From positions 2,286,967 to 2,350,966 of the forward strand of contig NZ_CP014844.1 in the NCBI RefSeq assembly GCF_001598055.1: a stretch of 64,000 nucleotides of DNA, read 5' to 3'. The notes below the pieces were generated by a model. That model searched no databases and was not told the DNA's origin. It saw only the letters and a list, made by a program, of their open reading frames with translations. The position numbers and the translations under genes were made by a program. This document shows positions 1 through 10,925 of the stretch, piece by piece (positions within the stretch are counted from its first letter, which is position 1; each line of letters starts with the position of its first letter). This stretch comes from Cupriavidus nantongensis. Its GTDB lineage: Bacteria > Pseudomonadota > Gammaproteobacteria > Burkholderiales > Burkholderiaceae.

Positions 1-2937
1 AATCCCGACGACAAGCCGGGCGTGACCGGCAAGCCCGACCGCATCGCCTCGCCGCTGCAGATCATGATCGACGGCCCGCTCGGCGGCGCCGCGTTCAACA
101 ACGAATTCGGCCGCGCCAACCTGGGCGGCTACTTCCGCGTCTACGAGCAGAACGTCGGCGGCACCGTGCGCGGCTACCACAAGCCGATCATGATTGCCGG
201 CGGCATCGGCAATATCGACGCCTCGCACACGCACAAGAACCCGCTGCCGGCCGGCACGCTGCTGATCCAGCTGGGCGGCCCGGGCATGCGCATCGGCATG
301 GGCGGCGGCGCCGCCAGCTCGATGGCGACCGGCACCAACACCGCCGACCTGGACTTCGACTCGGTCCAGCGCGGCAACCCGGAAATGGAGCGCCGCGCGC
401 AGGAAGTGATCAACGCCTGCTGGCAGCTCGGCGACGCCAACCCGATCCTGTCGATCCATGACGTCGGCGCGGGCGGCATCTCCAACGCCTTCCCGGAACT
501 GGTCGACGGCGCCGACCGCGGCGCGCGCTTCGACCTGCGCCAGGTGCACCTGGAAGAGTCCGGCCTGTCGCCGGCGGAAATCTGGTGCAACGAGTCGCAG
601 GAGCGCTATGTGCTGGCGATCGCGCCGGACAGCTTCCCGCAGTTCCAGGCCATGTGCGAGCGCGAGCGTTCGCCGTTCGCCGTGGTCGGCATCGCCACCG
701 AAGAGAAGCAGCTGCAGCTGGTCGACGCCAGTGTCGACGCCGCGCTCAAGGAACACTACGCGGTCAACATGCCGATGGACGTGCTGCTGGGCAAGCCGCC
801 GCGCATGCACCGCGATGTCAAGCGCGTCGAGCAGCCGCTGCCGGCCGTCGATGTGACCGGCATCAGCCTGGAGCAAGCGGTGCGCGACGTGCTGCGCCAC
901 CCGACCGTGGCCAGCAAGTCGTTCCTGATCAGCATCGGCGACCGCACCGTCGGCGGCATGAATGCGCGCGACCAGATGGTCGGCCCGTGGCAAGTGCCGG
1001 TGGCCGACGTGGCGGTGACCACGCTGGACTACAAGGGCAATGCCGGCGAGGCGATGACCATGGGCGAGCGCACCCCGCTGGCCGTGATCGACGCGCCGGC
1101 TTCGGGCCGCATGGCGATCGGCGAAGCGCTGACCAACCTGGCCGCGGCGCCGGTCAAGGACCTGGGCAAGGTCAAGCTGTCGGCCAACTGGATGGCGGCC
1201 TGCGGCGTCGAGGGCGAGGACGCCAAGCTGTACGACACCGTGCATGCCGTCGGCATGGAGCTGTGCCCGGCGCTGGGCATCAGCATCCCGGTGGGCAAGG
1301 ATTCGCTGTCGATGCGCACCAAGTGGCAGGACCAGGGCGTCGACAAGGAAGTGGTGGCGCCGGTGTCGCTGATCATCTCGGCCTTTGCCGCGGTCGACGA
1401 CGTCAACCGCACGCTGACGCCGCAGCTGCGCACCGACGCCGGCGACACCGTGCTGATCGCCATCGACCTGGGCCGCGGCAAGAACCGCATGGCCGGCAGC
1501 ATCCTGGCGCAGGTGACGCAGCAGGTGGGCGACAGCGCCCCCGACGTCGACAACGCCGAAGACCTGAAGAACTTCTTCAACGTGATCCAGCGCCTGAACC
1601 GCGACGGCAAGCTGCTGGCCTACCACGACCGTTCCGACGGCGGCTTCATGGCGGCGCTGGCCGAAATGGCCTTTGCCGGCCATTGCGGCATCTCGCTCAA
1701 CGTCGACATGCTGGTGCTCGATCCGCAGCAGGAGCAGGACTACGGCGACGCCAAGAACTGGGCCCAGCAGGTCGCCGAGCGCCGCAACGACCAGACCCTG
1801 CGCGCGCTGTTCTCCGAAGAACTGGGCGCGGTGGTGCAGGTGCGCATGGAAGACCGCGACGCCGTGTTCGCGGTGCTGCGCGAGGCCGGCCTGTCGGCAT
1901 GCAGCCACGTGGTGGGCAAGCCCAACACCTCCGACCAGGTCGAGATCTACCGTGACGCGAAGAAGGTGTTCGGCGCCTCGCGCACCGACCTGCAGCGCAA
2001 CTGGAGCGAAGTCAGCTGGCGCATCGCACGCCTGCGCGACAACCCGGCCTGCGCCGACAGCGAATACGACCGCCTGCTCGACGCCGCCGACCCCGGCATC
2101 AGCCCGGTGCTGACCTTCGATCCGGCCGAAGACATCGCCGCACCGTTCATCGCCACCGGCGCGCGTCCGCGCGTGGCGATCCTGCGCGAGCAGGGCGTCA
2201 ACTCGCAGATCGAGATGGCGTACAGCATGGACCGCGCCGGCTTCGACACCCACGACGTGCACATGAGCGACCTGATCGCCGGCCGCGCCAACCTGGCTGA
2301 CTTTACCGGCTTCGTCGCGTGCGGCGGCTTCAGCTACGGCGACGTGCTGGGCGCGGGCGAGGGCTGGGCCAAGACCATTCTGTTCAACGGTCAGATGGCC
2401 GAGCAGTTCGCCGCCTTCTTCAACCGCCAGGACACCTTCGCGCTGGGCGTGTGCAACGGCTGCCAGATGATGAGCAACCTGGCCCCGATCATCCCGGGAG
2501 CGGGCGCCTGGCCCAAGTTCACGCGCAACCAGTCGGAGCAGTACGAAGCGCGCTACGTGACCGTGGAAGTGCAGTCGTCGCCGTCGATTTTCTTCGCCGG
2601 CATGGAAGGCAGCCGCATCCCCATCGTGGTCGCGCACGGCGAAGGGTTTGCCGACTTCTCGCAGCAGGGCAATATCGACCAGGCCCACGTGGCGCTGCGC
2701 TTCGTCGACAACTACGGCGCGGTCACGCAGACCTATCCGCTCAACCCGAACGGCTCGCCGGACGGCATCACCTCGGTGACCACCGTCGACGGCCGCTTCA
2801 CCGTGCTGATGCCGCACCCGGAGCGCGTATTCCGCGCTGCCACCATGAGCTGGGCGCCGGATGCATGGAAGCAGGTCGCCGACGGCGGCAGCCCGTGGAT
2901 GCGGATGTTCCGCAATGCGAGGAAGTGGGTGGGGTAA
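1..2937 (+). CDS. purL: Phosphoribosylformylglycinamidine synthase, C-terminal part (truncated by window start)
   Basis: This enzyme makes formylglycinamidine ribonucleotide from FGAR, glutamine and ATP, the fourth step of purine synthesis, in the cytosol. About 978 codons are present and the reading frame is open from base 1. The full-length single-chain enzyme is about 1,300 residues, so roughly the first quarter lies outside the window. The FGAM-synthase/AIRS-like ATP-binding part comes first (glycine-rich GGGAAS near codon 100, SIHDVGAGG near codon 155). The C-terminal glutamine amidotransferase domain follows, with the nucleophile Cys in GVCNGCQMM and the His/Glu in PHPERVF near the end. 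It is single in orientation here, and a strong intrinsic terminator lies 35 bases after its stop. Identification is secure. Confidence 0.98.
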   Translation, partial: NPDDKPGVTGKPDRIASPLQIMIDGPLGGAAFNNEFGRANLGGYFRVYEQNVGGTVRGYHKPIMIAGGIGNIDASHTHKNPLPAGTLLIQLGGPGMRIGMGGGAASSMATGTNTADLDFDSVQRGNPEMERRAQEVINACWQLGDANPILSIHDVGAGGISNAFPELVDGADRGARFDLRQVHLEESGLSPAEIWCNESQERYVLAIAPDSFPQFQAMCERERSPFAVVGIATEEKQLQLVDASVDAALKEHYAVNMPMDVLLGKPPRMHRDVKRVEQPLPAVDVTGISLEQAVRDVLRHPTVASKSFLISIGDRTVGGMNARDQMVGPWQVPVADVAVTTLDYKGNAGEAMTMGERTPLAVIDAPASGRMAIGEALTNLAAAPVKDLGKVKLSANWMAACGVEGEDAKLYDTVHAVGMELCPALGISIPVGKDSLSMRTKWQDQGVDKEVVAPVSLIISAFAAVDDVNRTLTPQLRTDAGDTVLIAIDLGRGKNRMAGSILAQVTQQVGDSAPDVDNAEDLKNFFNVIQRLNRDGKLLAYHDRSDGGFMAALAEMAFAGHCGISLNVDMLVLDPQQEQDYGDAKNWAQQVAERRNDQTLRALFSEELGAVVQVRMEDRDAVFAVLREAGLSACSHVVGKPNTSDQVEIYRDAKKVFGASRTDLQRNWSEVSWRIARLRDNPACADSEYDRLLDAADPGISPVLTFDPAEDIAAPFIATGARPRVAILREQGVNSQIEMAYSMDRAGFDTHDVHMSDLIAGRANLADFTGFVACGGFSYGDVLGAGEGWAKTILFNGQMAEQFAAFFNRQDTFALGVCNGCQMMSNLAPIIPGAGAWPKFTRNQSEQYEARYVTVEVQSSPSIFFAGMEGSRIPIVVAHGEGFADFSQQGNIDQAHVALRFVDNYGAVTQTYPLNPNGSPDGITSVTTVDGRFTVLMPHPERVFRAATMSWAPDAWKQVADGGSPWMRMFRNARKWVG

Positions 2938-2972
2938 GGCTCCGGCGGCTGACGTAGAGCAGTCCAGCCAGA

Positions 2973-3000
2973 AGCCACCGGCAGCGCCGGTGGCTTTTTT
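2973..3000 (+). terminator. Rho-independent terminator of purL
   Basis: A perfect 10-bp GC-rich stem (2973-2982 paired with 2986-2995) with a 3-base loop is followed by a run of six T (2995-3000). It sits 35 bases after the purL stop codon and is the clearest intrinsic terminator in the window. Confidence 0.93.
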
Positions 3001-3069
3001 GCTTCCGGGCCTGCGCTTTTCGTCTGCGTAGCGCGGCAGCAGGTCCCCACCCGAGCCCCAAAGCCGGCA

Positions 3070-3369
3070 TCAGGCCGCAGCCACCCCTCGCGGCCTCGAA
3101 CTCCACGCCACATACGCAAACGTCAGCATCCGCGCGCCCTCATATCCGCGCACAGGCACCAGCGCGCCGCTGGCCAGCTGATAGGCCACGACCGCATGCA
3201 AGGTCTTTTCCGGGGAATACCGGTCCCGCAAGGGGAGGTGGGGATGGAGCCGGCGCCAGCCGGGGGCGGCGCCGTCCAGGGTGGTCCAGGCCAGTGCGCA
3301 GTAGCACAGGCCACGGGACGAGAGATGCCAGAGCTGCCAGTAGCGGCCGGTCTTCTGCACGCGCTGCAT
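3070..3369 (-). CDS. Small hypothetical protein (99 aa)
   Basis: I do not recognise this protein. It is 99 residues, rich in Trp, Tyr, Leu and Arg, with no clear signal peptide, membrane segment or metal motif. It lies 42 bases downstream of the ppiC gene on the same strand and faces purL across the purL terminator. The ATG is preceded by an AAGG directly against the start codon, which is poor spacing for a ribosome site. The frame is open with no better competitor, but it could still be a chance ORF in high-GC DNA. Only position and orientation support it as the last gene of the ppiC transcription unit. Confidence 0.45.
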   Translation of the reverse strand: MQRVQKTGRYWQLWHLSSRGLCYCALAWTTLDGAAPGWRRLHPHLPLRDRYSPEKTLHAVVAYQLASGALVPVRGYEGARMLTFAYVAWSSRPRGVAAA

Positions 3370-3411
3370 CCTTGAAGGCTGCAGGGCCGGCGGGGGCGAC
3401 CGGCCCGCGGC

Positions 3412-4206
3412 TTACTGGATCTTGGCCTTGTCCTTCAGGGCCTTCATCATGGCCTGGAACTGCTCGCGCTGCCAGTTCTGGTCGCCCATCAGCATCTGCG
3501 TCAGCTGCGGCTTCACTTCTTCGAACGACGGGATCTTGGCGTCGCGCACGTCGACCAGCTCGATGATGTGCCAGCCGAACTGGGTCTTGACCGGGGTGTC
3601 GGTCATCTGGCCCTTCTTCAGGCCGGTCATCGCCGCCGAGAACTCGGGCACGTAGCTGCTGCTGTTGGCCCAGTCCAGGTCGCCGCCGTTGGCGGCCGAG
3701 CCCGGGTCCTTCGACGCGGCCTTGGCCTGGTCCTCGAACTTGGCGCCGCCCTTGATCTTGGCGATGATGGCCTTGGCGTCGGCTTCCTTTTCCACCAGGA
3801 TGTGGCGGGCGTGGTATTCCTTGCCGTTGCCGAACTGCGACTTGATCTTGTCGTATTGCTTGCGCAGCTCGGCGTCGCTCGCGCCGTGGGTCTTGACGTA
3901 GTCTTCGAACACCGCGCCGGCCAGCACGTTCAGGCGGGCCTGTTCCAGTTGCTCCTGCACGTCGTCGCGCTGGGTCAGGCCGCGCTTGTTGGCTTCCTGC
4001 ACGAGCAGTTCGCGGTCGATCAGCATGTTGCGGGCGCGCGTGCGCAGCTCCGGGCTGTCGGGCTGGCCGGTGCCGGCGATCAACTTGTCCAGCTTTGCCG
4101 ACGGAATGGCCTTGCCATTCACGACGGCGGCATTCTGGGCGATGGCCGGCAGGCTGCCGGCAGCAAGCACAGCCGCCAGGCTGAACGAGAGGACGGTGGT
4201 CTTCAT
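3412..4206 (-). CDS. Periplasmic parvulin-type peptidyl-prolyl isomerase (PpiC/SurA family)
   Basis: The 264-aa protein starts with a Sec signal peptide (about residues 1-23, cleaved after AIA). A helical SurA-N-like chaperone segment follows (about 30-125). A single rotamase domain comes next, with the conserved YHARHILV entry near residue 130 and the FGWHIIELVD exit near residue 212. A short charged C-terminal helix ends the protein. It should fold or isomerise exported proteins in the periplasm. The gene starts 4 bases after the bolA stop, so the two are co-transcribed; bolA-ppiC is a common betaproteobacterial pair. Family assignment is firm; the client proteins are unknown. Confidence 0.92.
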   Translation of the reverse strand: MKTTVLSFSLAAVLAAGSLPAIAQNAAVVNGKAIPSAKLDKLIAGTGQPDSPELRTRARNMLIDRELLVQEANKRGLTQRDDVQEQLEQARLNVLAGAVFEDYVKTHGASDAELRKQYDKIKSQFGNGKEYHARHILVEKEADAKAIIAKIKGGAKFEDQAKAASKDPGSAANGGDLDWANSSSYVPEFSAAMTGLKKGQMTDTPVKTQFGWHIIELVDVRDAKIPSFEEVKPQLTQMLMGDQNWQREQFQAMMKALKDKAKIQ

Positions 4207-4210
4207 GGAA

Positions 4211-4537
4211 TCAGGTCTGAGAGTTGCTGGAAGAATCGCGTGAGGGTGCGAGGGATTGTGCGCGGGATTGGTACTCTTGGTCGGTGAACGCAGTCACGGC
4301 CAGGGCGTGGATCTGCGTGGGGAACAGACCGCGCAGCGCATCATACACCATGCGGTGTCGGGCAACCCGGTTGTGACCCGCAAAGCGCTCGCTGACGATT
4401 GTCACGTCGTAATGTCCGCCGCCGGACGCGGCGCCGGCGTGTCCGGCGTGCAGCGCGCTGTCGTCGCGCACGGCCAGGTGGCTGGGGGCGAGCGCTGCGC
4501 GCAGCATTGCCTCGATCGTAGCGGGATCGGCTGCCAT
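4211..4537 (-). CDS. bolA: BolA family protein
   Basis: The 108-aa protein has the BolA fold. The conserved stretch GGGHYDVTIVSERFAG is followed by a helix with HRMVYDAL and a C-terminal HALAVTAFT strand. BolA proteins bind monothiol glutaredoxins and [2Fe-2S] clusters and act in iron-sulphur handling and morphology or stress control. The invariant His in the C-terminal IHALAV motif is present. I chose ATG at 4537 over a TTG three bases upstream because an AAGGA ribosome site sits 8 bases before it. The gene lies between yciB (50 bases upstream) and ppiC (3 intervening bases), all leftward. Confidence 0.9.
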   Translation of the reverse strand: MAADPATIEAMLRAALAPSHLAVRDDSALHAGHAGAASGGGHYDVTIVSERFAGHNRVARHRMVYDALRGLFPTQIHALAVTAFTDQEYQSRAQSLAPSRDSSSNSQT

Positions 4538-4586
4538 CAATGGTTTCCTTCGGTTCGTGGGGGCGAAACGGGGCGCGGCGGCGCCG

Positions 4587-5126
4587 TCAGTCCCGGGTGT
4601 TTTCGGGCATGTGGCGCGACAGCCAGACGCTTTGCGCGACGATAAAGACCAGCATCAGCCCCATGCTGCCGAACAGCTTGAAGTTGACCCAGGCCTCGGT
4701 CGAGAACTGGTAGGCCACGTACAGGTTGAGCACGCCCATGGCGGCGAAGAAGCCGGCCCAGGCGAGATTCAGCCGCGCCCACACCGGATCGGGTAGGGAC
4801 ACCTGCTTTTCCATCATGGCGCGGATCAGGTTCTTGCGCCACACCAGCACCGAGCCCAGCAGCGCGGCCGCGAACAGCCAGTACAGCACGGTCGGCTTCC
4901 ACTTGATGAAGGTCTCGTTGTGCAGCACCAGCGTGGCGCCGCCGAAGACCGCGATGATCAGCAGGCTGACCCACTGCATCGGCTCGACCTTGCGGTGCCG
5001 GAACCAGACCCAGCCGATCTGCACCACCGTGGCGGCGATGGCCACGGCGGTGGCGGTGTAGATGTCGGCCAGCTTGAACGCGGCAAAAAAAAGGATGACC
5101 GGGAACAGGTCGAACAGGAATTTCAT
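4587..5126 (-). CDS. yciB: Inner-membrane septation protein A (YciB/IspZ family)
   Basis: The 179-aa integral membrane protein has about five hydrophobic helices. It starts [20 protein letters not shown], then carries the family motifs [16 protein letters not shown] and [20 protein letters not shown]. Length and motifs match YciB (septation protein A), which sits in the inner membrane and is reported to interact with cell-elongation and division proteins. The gene lies 45 bases after msrB on the same strand and 49 bases before bolA, forming the msrB-yciB-bolA-ppiC run typical of the family. The molecular role is not established; the family call is secure. Confidence 0.93.
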   Translation of the reverse strand: MKFLFDLFPVILFFAAFKLADIYTATAVAIAATVVQIGWVWFRHRKVEPMQWVSLLIIAVFGGATLVLHNETFIKWKPTVLYWLFAAALLGSVLVWRKNLIRAMMEKQVSLPDPVWARLNLAWAGFFAAMGVLNLYVAYQFSTEAWVNFKLFGSMGLMLVFIVAQSVWLSRHMPENTRD

Positions 5127-5171
5127 GCGGGTCCAGGTTGTGTCCGGCGTCGTCGCCGGACGATTAAGGCA

Positions 5172-5627
5172 TCAGGGCTGCGGGTCGCGTTTGGGAGCTT
5201 CGGCAGCGTGGGCATCATCCGCCGCACGCTCGGCAGGATCGCGATCGTCGAATTTTAGCGCAGCCGAGTTGATGCAATAGCGCAGGCCGGTCGGCGCAGG
5301 TCCATCCTCGAACACGTGGCCGAGGTGGCTGCCGCATTCCTTGCAGCGGACTTCGATGCGCGTCATGCCGTGGCTGTGGTCGACATGCTCGGCAATGACC
5401 TCGCCGTTGATCGGGCGGAAATAGCTGGGCCAGCCGCAGCCGGCATCGAACTTGGTGGCCGATTCGAACAGCGGCGTGCCGCAGCCCACGCAATGGTAGA
5501 TGCCCTGGTCCCAGTGGTCCCAGTAGCGGCCGGTGAACGGGCGCTCGGTGGCGGCTTCGCGCGTGACGCGGTATTCGATGTCGGAGAGTTGTGCACGCCA
5601 CTCGGCGTCGGTCTTGGTGGTGGTCAT
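5172..5627 (-). CDS. msrB: Peptide-methionine (R)-S-oxide reductase MsrB
   Basis: The enzyme repairs methionine-R-sulfoxide in proteins, using thioredoxin. The 151-aa protein carries four zinc cysteines as two CxxC pairs (Cys46/49 in HCVGCG and Cys95/98 in RCKECG). Cys118 in RYCINSAAL is the catalytic residue, and Cys64 is a likely resolving cysteine. There is no signal peptide, so it is cytosolic. The C-terminal tail of about 25 residues (Asp/Ala/Pro-rich) is non-catalytic. It lies 51 bases downstream of selO on the same strand, which couples two redox-stress genes in one probable transcript. Confidence 0.96.
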   Translation of the reverse strand: MTTTKTDAEWRAQLSDIEYRVTREAATERPFTGRYWDHWDQGIYHCVGCGTPLFESATKFDAGCGWPSYFRPINGEVIAEHVDHSHGMTRIEVRCKECGSHLGHVFEDGPAPTGLRYCINSAALKFDDRDPAERAADDAHAAEAPKRDPQP

Positions 5628-5678
5628 GGTTGTCCTCGCGGTGTTCCCTTTGAGTAGATGGCCGGTCTGGCGCAGTCG

Positions 5679-7256
<1,578 letters not shown>

Positions 7257-7711
7257 CGCGTAGGGGCGCTCGGGCGCCGGGGTGGCAGTGCGCTTTCGGT
7301 GCGCTCGGCGCGCTGCCGCGGCACGCGCCGGAGGCGGTGCGGCGCGGCATGCGCAAGGCACGAAAATGCGATGGTGGCTAGGGAAAACGACATGTTGAGG
7401 TGCAACATGCCACGCAGTATTGTACGTCCTCAACGGTACCAGACTGCGGCACCAGACGCGCCCGGCCTGGATATGCCGCCATGCACCGCAAGGTTATTTC
7501 CCGCCTTCAGTCAGCCCATGAGTCCGGTGCATGGACCTCCGCAGAATTGCGGCCCCGACGAGCAGCGACGCGACAACAGCAACGCGACAACAGTACGGCA
7601 GTGCACGACCGGATCGGCTCCGAGCCGATGCCATACATGCGAACGACCGTCCAAAAATAGTACGGTTGTTCGTTTTTCGGTGGAACAGAACAGCATTCAG
7701 GAGACAGGTTC
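7257..7711. other. Divergent intergenic region between selO and the acyl-CoA ligase gene
   Basis: This 455-base stretch holds no convincing gene. It is visibly poorer in GC towards the ligase gene. It contains a short inverted repeat at 7391-7407 (ATGTTG/CAACAT arms), a longer-spaced GTTGAGG/CCTCAAC pair overlapping it, and the double operator described separately at 7640-7672. It must carry the leftward selO promoter and the rightward ligase promoter, but I could not fix a convincing -35/-10 pair for either. Confidence 0.6.
7640..7672. promoter_or_regulatory. Inverted pair of operator-like sites upstream of the acyl-CoA ligase gene
   Basis: CGAACGACCGT at 7640-7650 is mirrored by ACGGTTGTTCG at 7662-7672 (10 of 11 positions) around an 11-base A/T-rich spacer. 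Read on the minus strand, the second arm continues GAACAACCGTACTATTTTT. This matches the site before fadB (GAACGACCGTGCTATTTT) for 15 of 18 bases. Each arm resembles the 12-bp palindrome at 30333. The pair ends 40 bases before the ligase start codon, a position suited to repression. The binding protein is not in the window; a TetR-family fatty-acid regulator is the likely class. Confidence 0.65.
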
Positions 7712-9337
7712 ATGGCATTGATGGGTCAAATGATGAGCGCACCGCTGCTCATTTCCTCCATCATCAAACACGCCGCGCGTTATTACGGCAGCACCGAGAT
7801 CGTCTCGCGGCGCACGGAGGGCGACCTGCATCGCTATACGTACCGCGATTGCGAGCTGCGTGCCCGCAAGCTGGCACAGGCGCTCGGCGCGCTCGGCGTG
7901 AAGCAGGGCGAGCGGGTCGGCACGCTGGCCTGGAACGGCTACCGTCACCTCGAGATCTACTACGGCGTGTCCGGCATGGGCGCGGTCTGCCATACCGTCA
8001 ACCCGCGCCTGTTCCCCGAGCAGATTGCCTATATCGTCAACCACGCGGAAGACGGCTATATCTTCTTCGACCTGACCTTCCTGCCGCTGGTGGAAGGCGT
8101 GGCCCCGCATTGCCCCAACGTCAAGGGCTGGGTGGCGATGACCGACCGCGCGCACATGCCGGCCGAAGCCAAGGTGCCGCTGCTGTGCTACGAGGAACTG
8201 CTCGACGCCCAGGACGGCAACTACCAATGGCCGCAGTTCGACGAGAACCTCGCCTCGAGCCTGTGCTACACCTCGGGCACCACCGGCAATCCGAAGGGCG
8301 CGCTGTATTCGCACCGCTCCACGGTGCTGCATTCCTATGCGTCGGCGATGCCGGATGCGCTGGGCTGCTCGGCCAGCGACGTGATCCTGCCGGTGGTGCC
8401 GATGTTCCACGTCAATGCCTGGGGGCTGCCGTATTCGGTGCCGCTGGTCGGCGCCAAGCTGGTGCTGCCGGGGCCGAAGCTCGACGGCGCCTCGCTCTAT
8501 GAGCTGTTCGAGCAGGAGAAGGTGACCTTCTCCGCCGGCGTGCCAACGGTGTGGCTTGGCCTGCTGCAGCATATGCAGGCCAACCAGCTCAGGTTCTCCA
8601 CCTTCCGCCGCACCGTGATCGGCGGTTCGGCCGCGCCGCCGGCGATGATCCGCGCGCTCGAGGCGCTCGACGTGGAAGTGATCCATGCCTGGGGCATGAC
8701 CGAGATGTCGCCGCTGGGCACCGCGAGCAAGCTGCTGGCCAAGCACCACGACCTGCCCGATGCCGAGCGCCACAAGATCCAGGAGAAGCAGGGCCGCGTG
8801 ATCTACGGCGTCGACATGAAGATCGTCGACGGCGAGGGCAAGGAACTGCCGTGGGACGGCAAGGCCTTCGGCGACCTGTTGGTGCGCGGGCCGTGGATCA
8901 TCGACCGCTATTTCCGCAATGACGCCAGCCCGCTGGTCGACGGCTGGTTCCCGACCGGCGACGTCGCCACCATCGATGCCGACGGCTTCATGCAGATCAC
9001 CGACCGCAGCAAGGACGTGATCAAGTCCGGCGGCGAATGGATTTCGTCGATCGATATCGAGAACGTTGCCGCCGCGCATCCGGCGGTGCACATGGCGGCC
9101 TGCATCTCCGCCTACCACCCCAAGTGGGACGAGCGCCCGCTGCTGGTGGTGGTGAAGAAGCCCGGCGCCGAGGTCAGCCGCGAAGAGCTGCTGCAGTTCT
9201 TCGAAGGCAAGGTCGCCAAGTGGTGGATCCCCGACGACGTGGCCTTTGTCACCGAGATTCCGCTGACGGCCACCGGCAAGATGCAGAAGCTGCGGCTGCG
9301 CGAGCAGTTCAAGGACTACAAGCTGCCGACTGCCTGA
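7712..9337 (+). CDS. Medium/long-chain acyl-CoA ligase (AMP-forming, AlkK-like)
   Basis: The 541-aa enzyme activates a carboxylic acid with ATP and CoA. The phosphate-binding loop [11 protein letters not shown] lies at residues 186-196. The adenylate motif GMTEMSPLG follows near residue 330, then [15 protein letters not shown] near 430, and the catalytic C-terminal lysine lies in [11 protein letters not shown]. Length and motifs fit the AlkK/medium-chain fatty-acid group more than acetyl-CoA synthetase. GGAGA-like spacing (GAGACAGGTTC) precedes the ATG. It is followed 148 bases later by a Liv-type ABC importer, suggesting that the imported substrate is the acid it activates. The exact acid cannot be told from sequence. 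Confidence 0.9.
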   Translation: MALMGQMMSAPLLISSIIKHAARYYGSTEIVSRRTEGDLHRYTYRDCELRARKLAQALGALGVKQGERVGTLAWNGYRHLEIYYGVSGMGAVCHTVNPRLFPEQIAYIVNHAEDGYIFFDLTFLPLVEGVAPHCPNVKGWVAMTDRAHMPAEAKVPLLCYEELLDAQDGNYQWPQFDENLASSLCYTSGTTGNPKGALYSHRSTVLHSYASAMPDALGCSASDVILPVVPMFHVNAWGLPYSVPLVGAKLVLPGPKLDGASLYELFEQEKVTFSAGVPTVWLGLLQHMQANQLRFSTFRRTVIGGSAAPPAMIRALEALDVEVIHAWGMTEMSPLGTASKLLAKHHDLPDAERHKIQEKQGRVIYGVDMKIVDGEGKELPWDGKAFGDLLVRGPWIIDRYFRNDASPLVDGWFPTGDVATIDADGFMQITDRSKDVIKSGGEWISSIDIENVAAAHPAVHMAACISAYHPKWDERPLLVVVKKPGAEVSREELLQFFEGKVAKWWIPDDVAFVTEIPLTATGKMQKLRLREQFKDYKLPTA

Positions 9338-9485
9338 GGCCGGCAGGCCAGCATCCGGTGCGCCGGCCAGCTTGCGGCACGGCGCTGCCGGGGGCCGCCG
9401 CGCGGCGCGAACAGCAGGGCGCCACGCGGCCGGCCGCATCGACGACATCGAACGACAAGCCACGACAAGAGTGAAGGAGACAGGT

Positions 9486-10736
9486 ATGACGAAAATGCGT
9501 CCGCTGGTGGCCGGTGTGGCCATGTTTGCCGCACTGGGTTCTGCGCTGGTTTCGGGGTCCGCGCTCGCGGATACGGTGAAGATCGCCTTTATCGATCCGC
9601 TCTCGGGACTGATGGCCCCGGTCGGCCAGAACCAGCTCAAGAGCTGGCAGTACGTGGCCGATGTCGCCAACCAGAAGGGCTGGGCCGGTCCGCACAAGTT
9701 CGAGGTGGTGGGCTTCGACAACAAGCTGTCGCCGCAGGAAAGCCTGACTATCCTCAAGCAGGCGGTCGACCAGGGCATTCGCTACATCGTGCAGGGCAAC
9801 GGCTCGTCGGTCGGCCTGGCGCTGCAGGATGCGGTGGCCAAGCACAACGAGCGCAACCCCGGCAAGGAGATCGTCTACCTGAACTACGCCGCGGTCGATC
9901 CGGACATGACCAATGCCAAGTGCAACTACTGGCATTTCCGCCTGGACGCCAACTCGGACATGAAGATGGAGGCGCTGACCACCTTCCTGGCCAAGGACCC
10001 GAACGTCAAGAAGGTCTACCTGATCAACCAGAACTACTCGTTCGGCCACCAGGTGGCGCGCGCCGCCAAGGACTACCTGAAGCGCAAGCGCCCGGACATC
10101 CAGATCGTCGGCGAAGACCTGCATCCGCTGGCGCAGGTCAAGGACTTTGCGCCGTACGCGGCCAAGATCAAGGCCTCCGGCGCCGATACCGTGATCACCG
10201 GCAACTGGGGCAGCGACCTCGCGCTGCTGATCAAGGCCGGCAAGGACGCCGGGCTGACCACCAACTACTACACCTACTACGCCGGCACCACCGGCGTGCC
10301 GACCGCGATGGGCGCCGCCGGCGCCGAGCACGTCAAGTACGTGGGCTACTACAACCCCAACAACAAGGGCTTCCGCGGCGCCGACATCATCGAGGGCTAC
10401 AAGAAGAAGTACAACGACGACTTCTACGTGATGGCCTCGTACACCGGCATCGCCATGCTCAGCAAGGCGATGAAGGAAACCAACTCGACCGACCCGGTCA
10501 AGGTGGCCAAGGCGCTGGAAGGCATCAAGGTCGACAGCATGAACGGCACGGTCGAGATGCGCAATACCGACCACCAGGCGCAGCAGCCGCTGGTGGTCGC
10601 CACCTGGACCAAGGTCGACGGCAAGGAAGTCAAGTACGACCAGGAAAACACCGGCTACGGCTGGAAGACCAACGCGCTGATGGACCAGTACGTGTCGGCC
10701 CAGCCGACCTCGTGCCAGATGAAGCGGCCGGGCTGA
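9486..10736 (+). CDS. Liv-type ABC transporter substrate-binding protein
   Basis: The 416-aa periplasmic binding protein has a signal peptide (about 1-28, ending SGSALA) and a type I periplasmic-binding fold (TVKIAFIDPLSGLMAPVG start; VYLINQNYSFGHQVA in the middle). I chose ATG 9486 because GAAGGAGA lies 8 bases upstream and the hydrophobic signal follows at once; the frame extends upstream without features. It feeds the LivH/LivM permeases encoded next. Family members bind branched-chain amino acids, amides, urea or aromatic and aliphatic acids. The neighbouring acyl-CoA ligase favours an organic acid, which is an inference. Confidence 0.9.
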   Translation: MTKMRPLVAGVAMFAALGSALVSGSALADTVKIAFIDPLSGLMAPVGQNQLKSWQYVADVANQKGWAGPHKFEVVGFDNKLSPQESLTILKQAVDQGIRYIVQGNGSSVGLALQDAVAKHNERNPGKEIVYLNYAAVDPDMTNAKCNYWHFRLDANSDMKMEALTTFLAKDPNVKKVYLINQNYSFGHQVARAAKDYLKRKRPDIQIVGEDLHPLAQVKDFAPYAAKIKASGADTVITGNWGSDLALLIKAGKDAGLTTNYYTYYAGTTGVPTAMGAAGAEHVKYVGYYNPNNKGFRGADIIEGYKKKYNDDFYVMASYTGIAMLSKAMKETNSTDPVKVAKALEGIKVDSMNGTVEMRNTDHQAQQPLVVATWTKVDGKEVKYDQENTGYGWKTNALMDQYVSAQPTSCQMKRPG

Positions 10737-10746
10737 TCCTGCCGGT

Positions 10747-10781
10747 GGCGCGCGGCCACGCTGACAAAGTGGCCGCGCGCC
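10747..10781 (+). promoter_or_regulatory. Strong intra-operon hairpin between binding-protein and permease genes
   Basis: A perfect 13-bp GC stem (10747-10759 with 10769-10781) closes a 9-base loop, starting 10 bases after the binding-protein stop codon. No T-run follows, so it is not a classical terminator. Such hairpins after binding-protein genes often protect the upstream mRNA and give an excess of binding protein over permease. That role is inferred here. Confidence 0.6.
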
Positions 10782-10925
10782 CGGCATACTTCCGGTCTTT
10801 GTTCCGGACCATAACGGGGAGTGTCCGGGGGCGATGCCTGCCCCTGGCGGAGGCGCTCACCCTCGATCGACCCGGACGGTTGCCGCCGTGCGCGCGCATG
10901 GCGGCACCAGCTTGAAGGACACGCT

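Noticed and set aside
7697..9778. A 693-codon frame opposite the acyl-CoA ligase
   Set aside because: It is low-complexity His/Arg/Leu-rich sequence antisense to clear ligase motifs.
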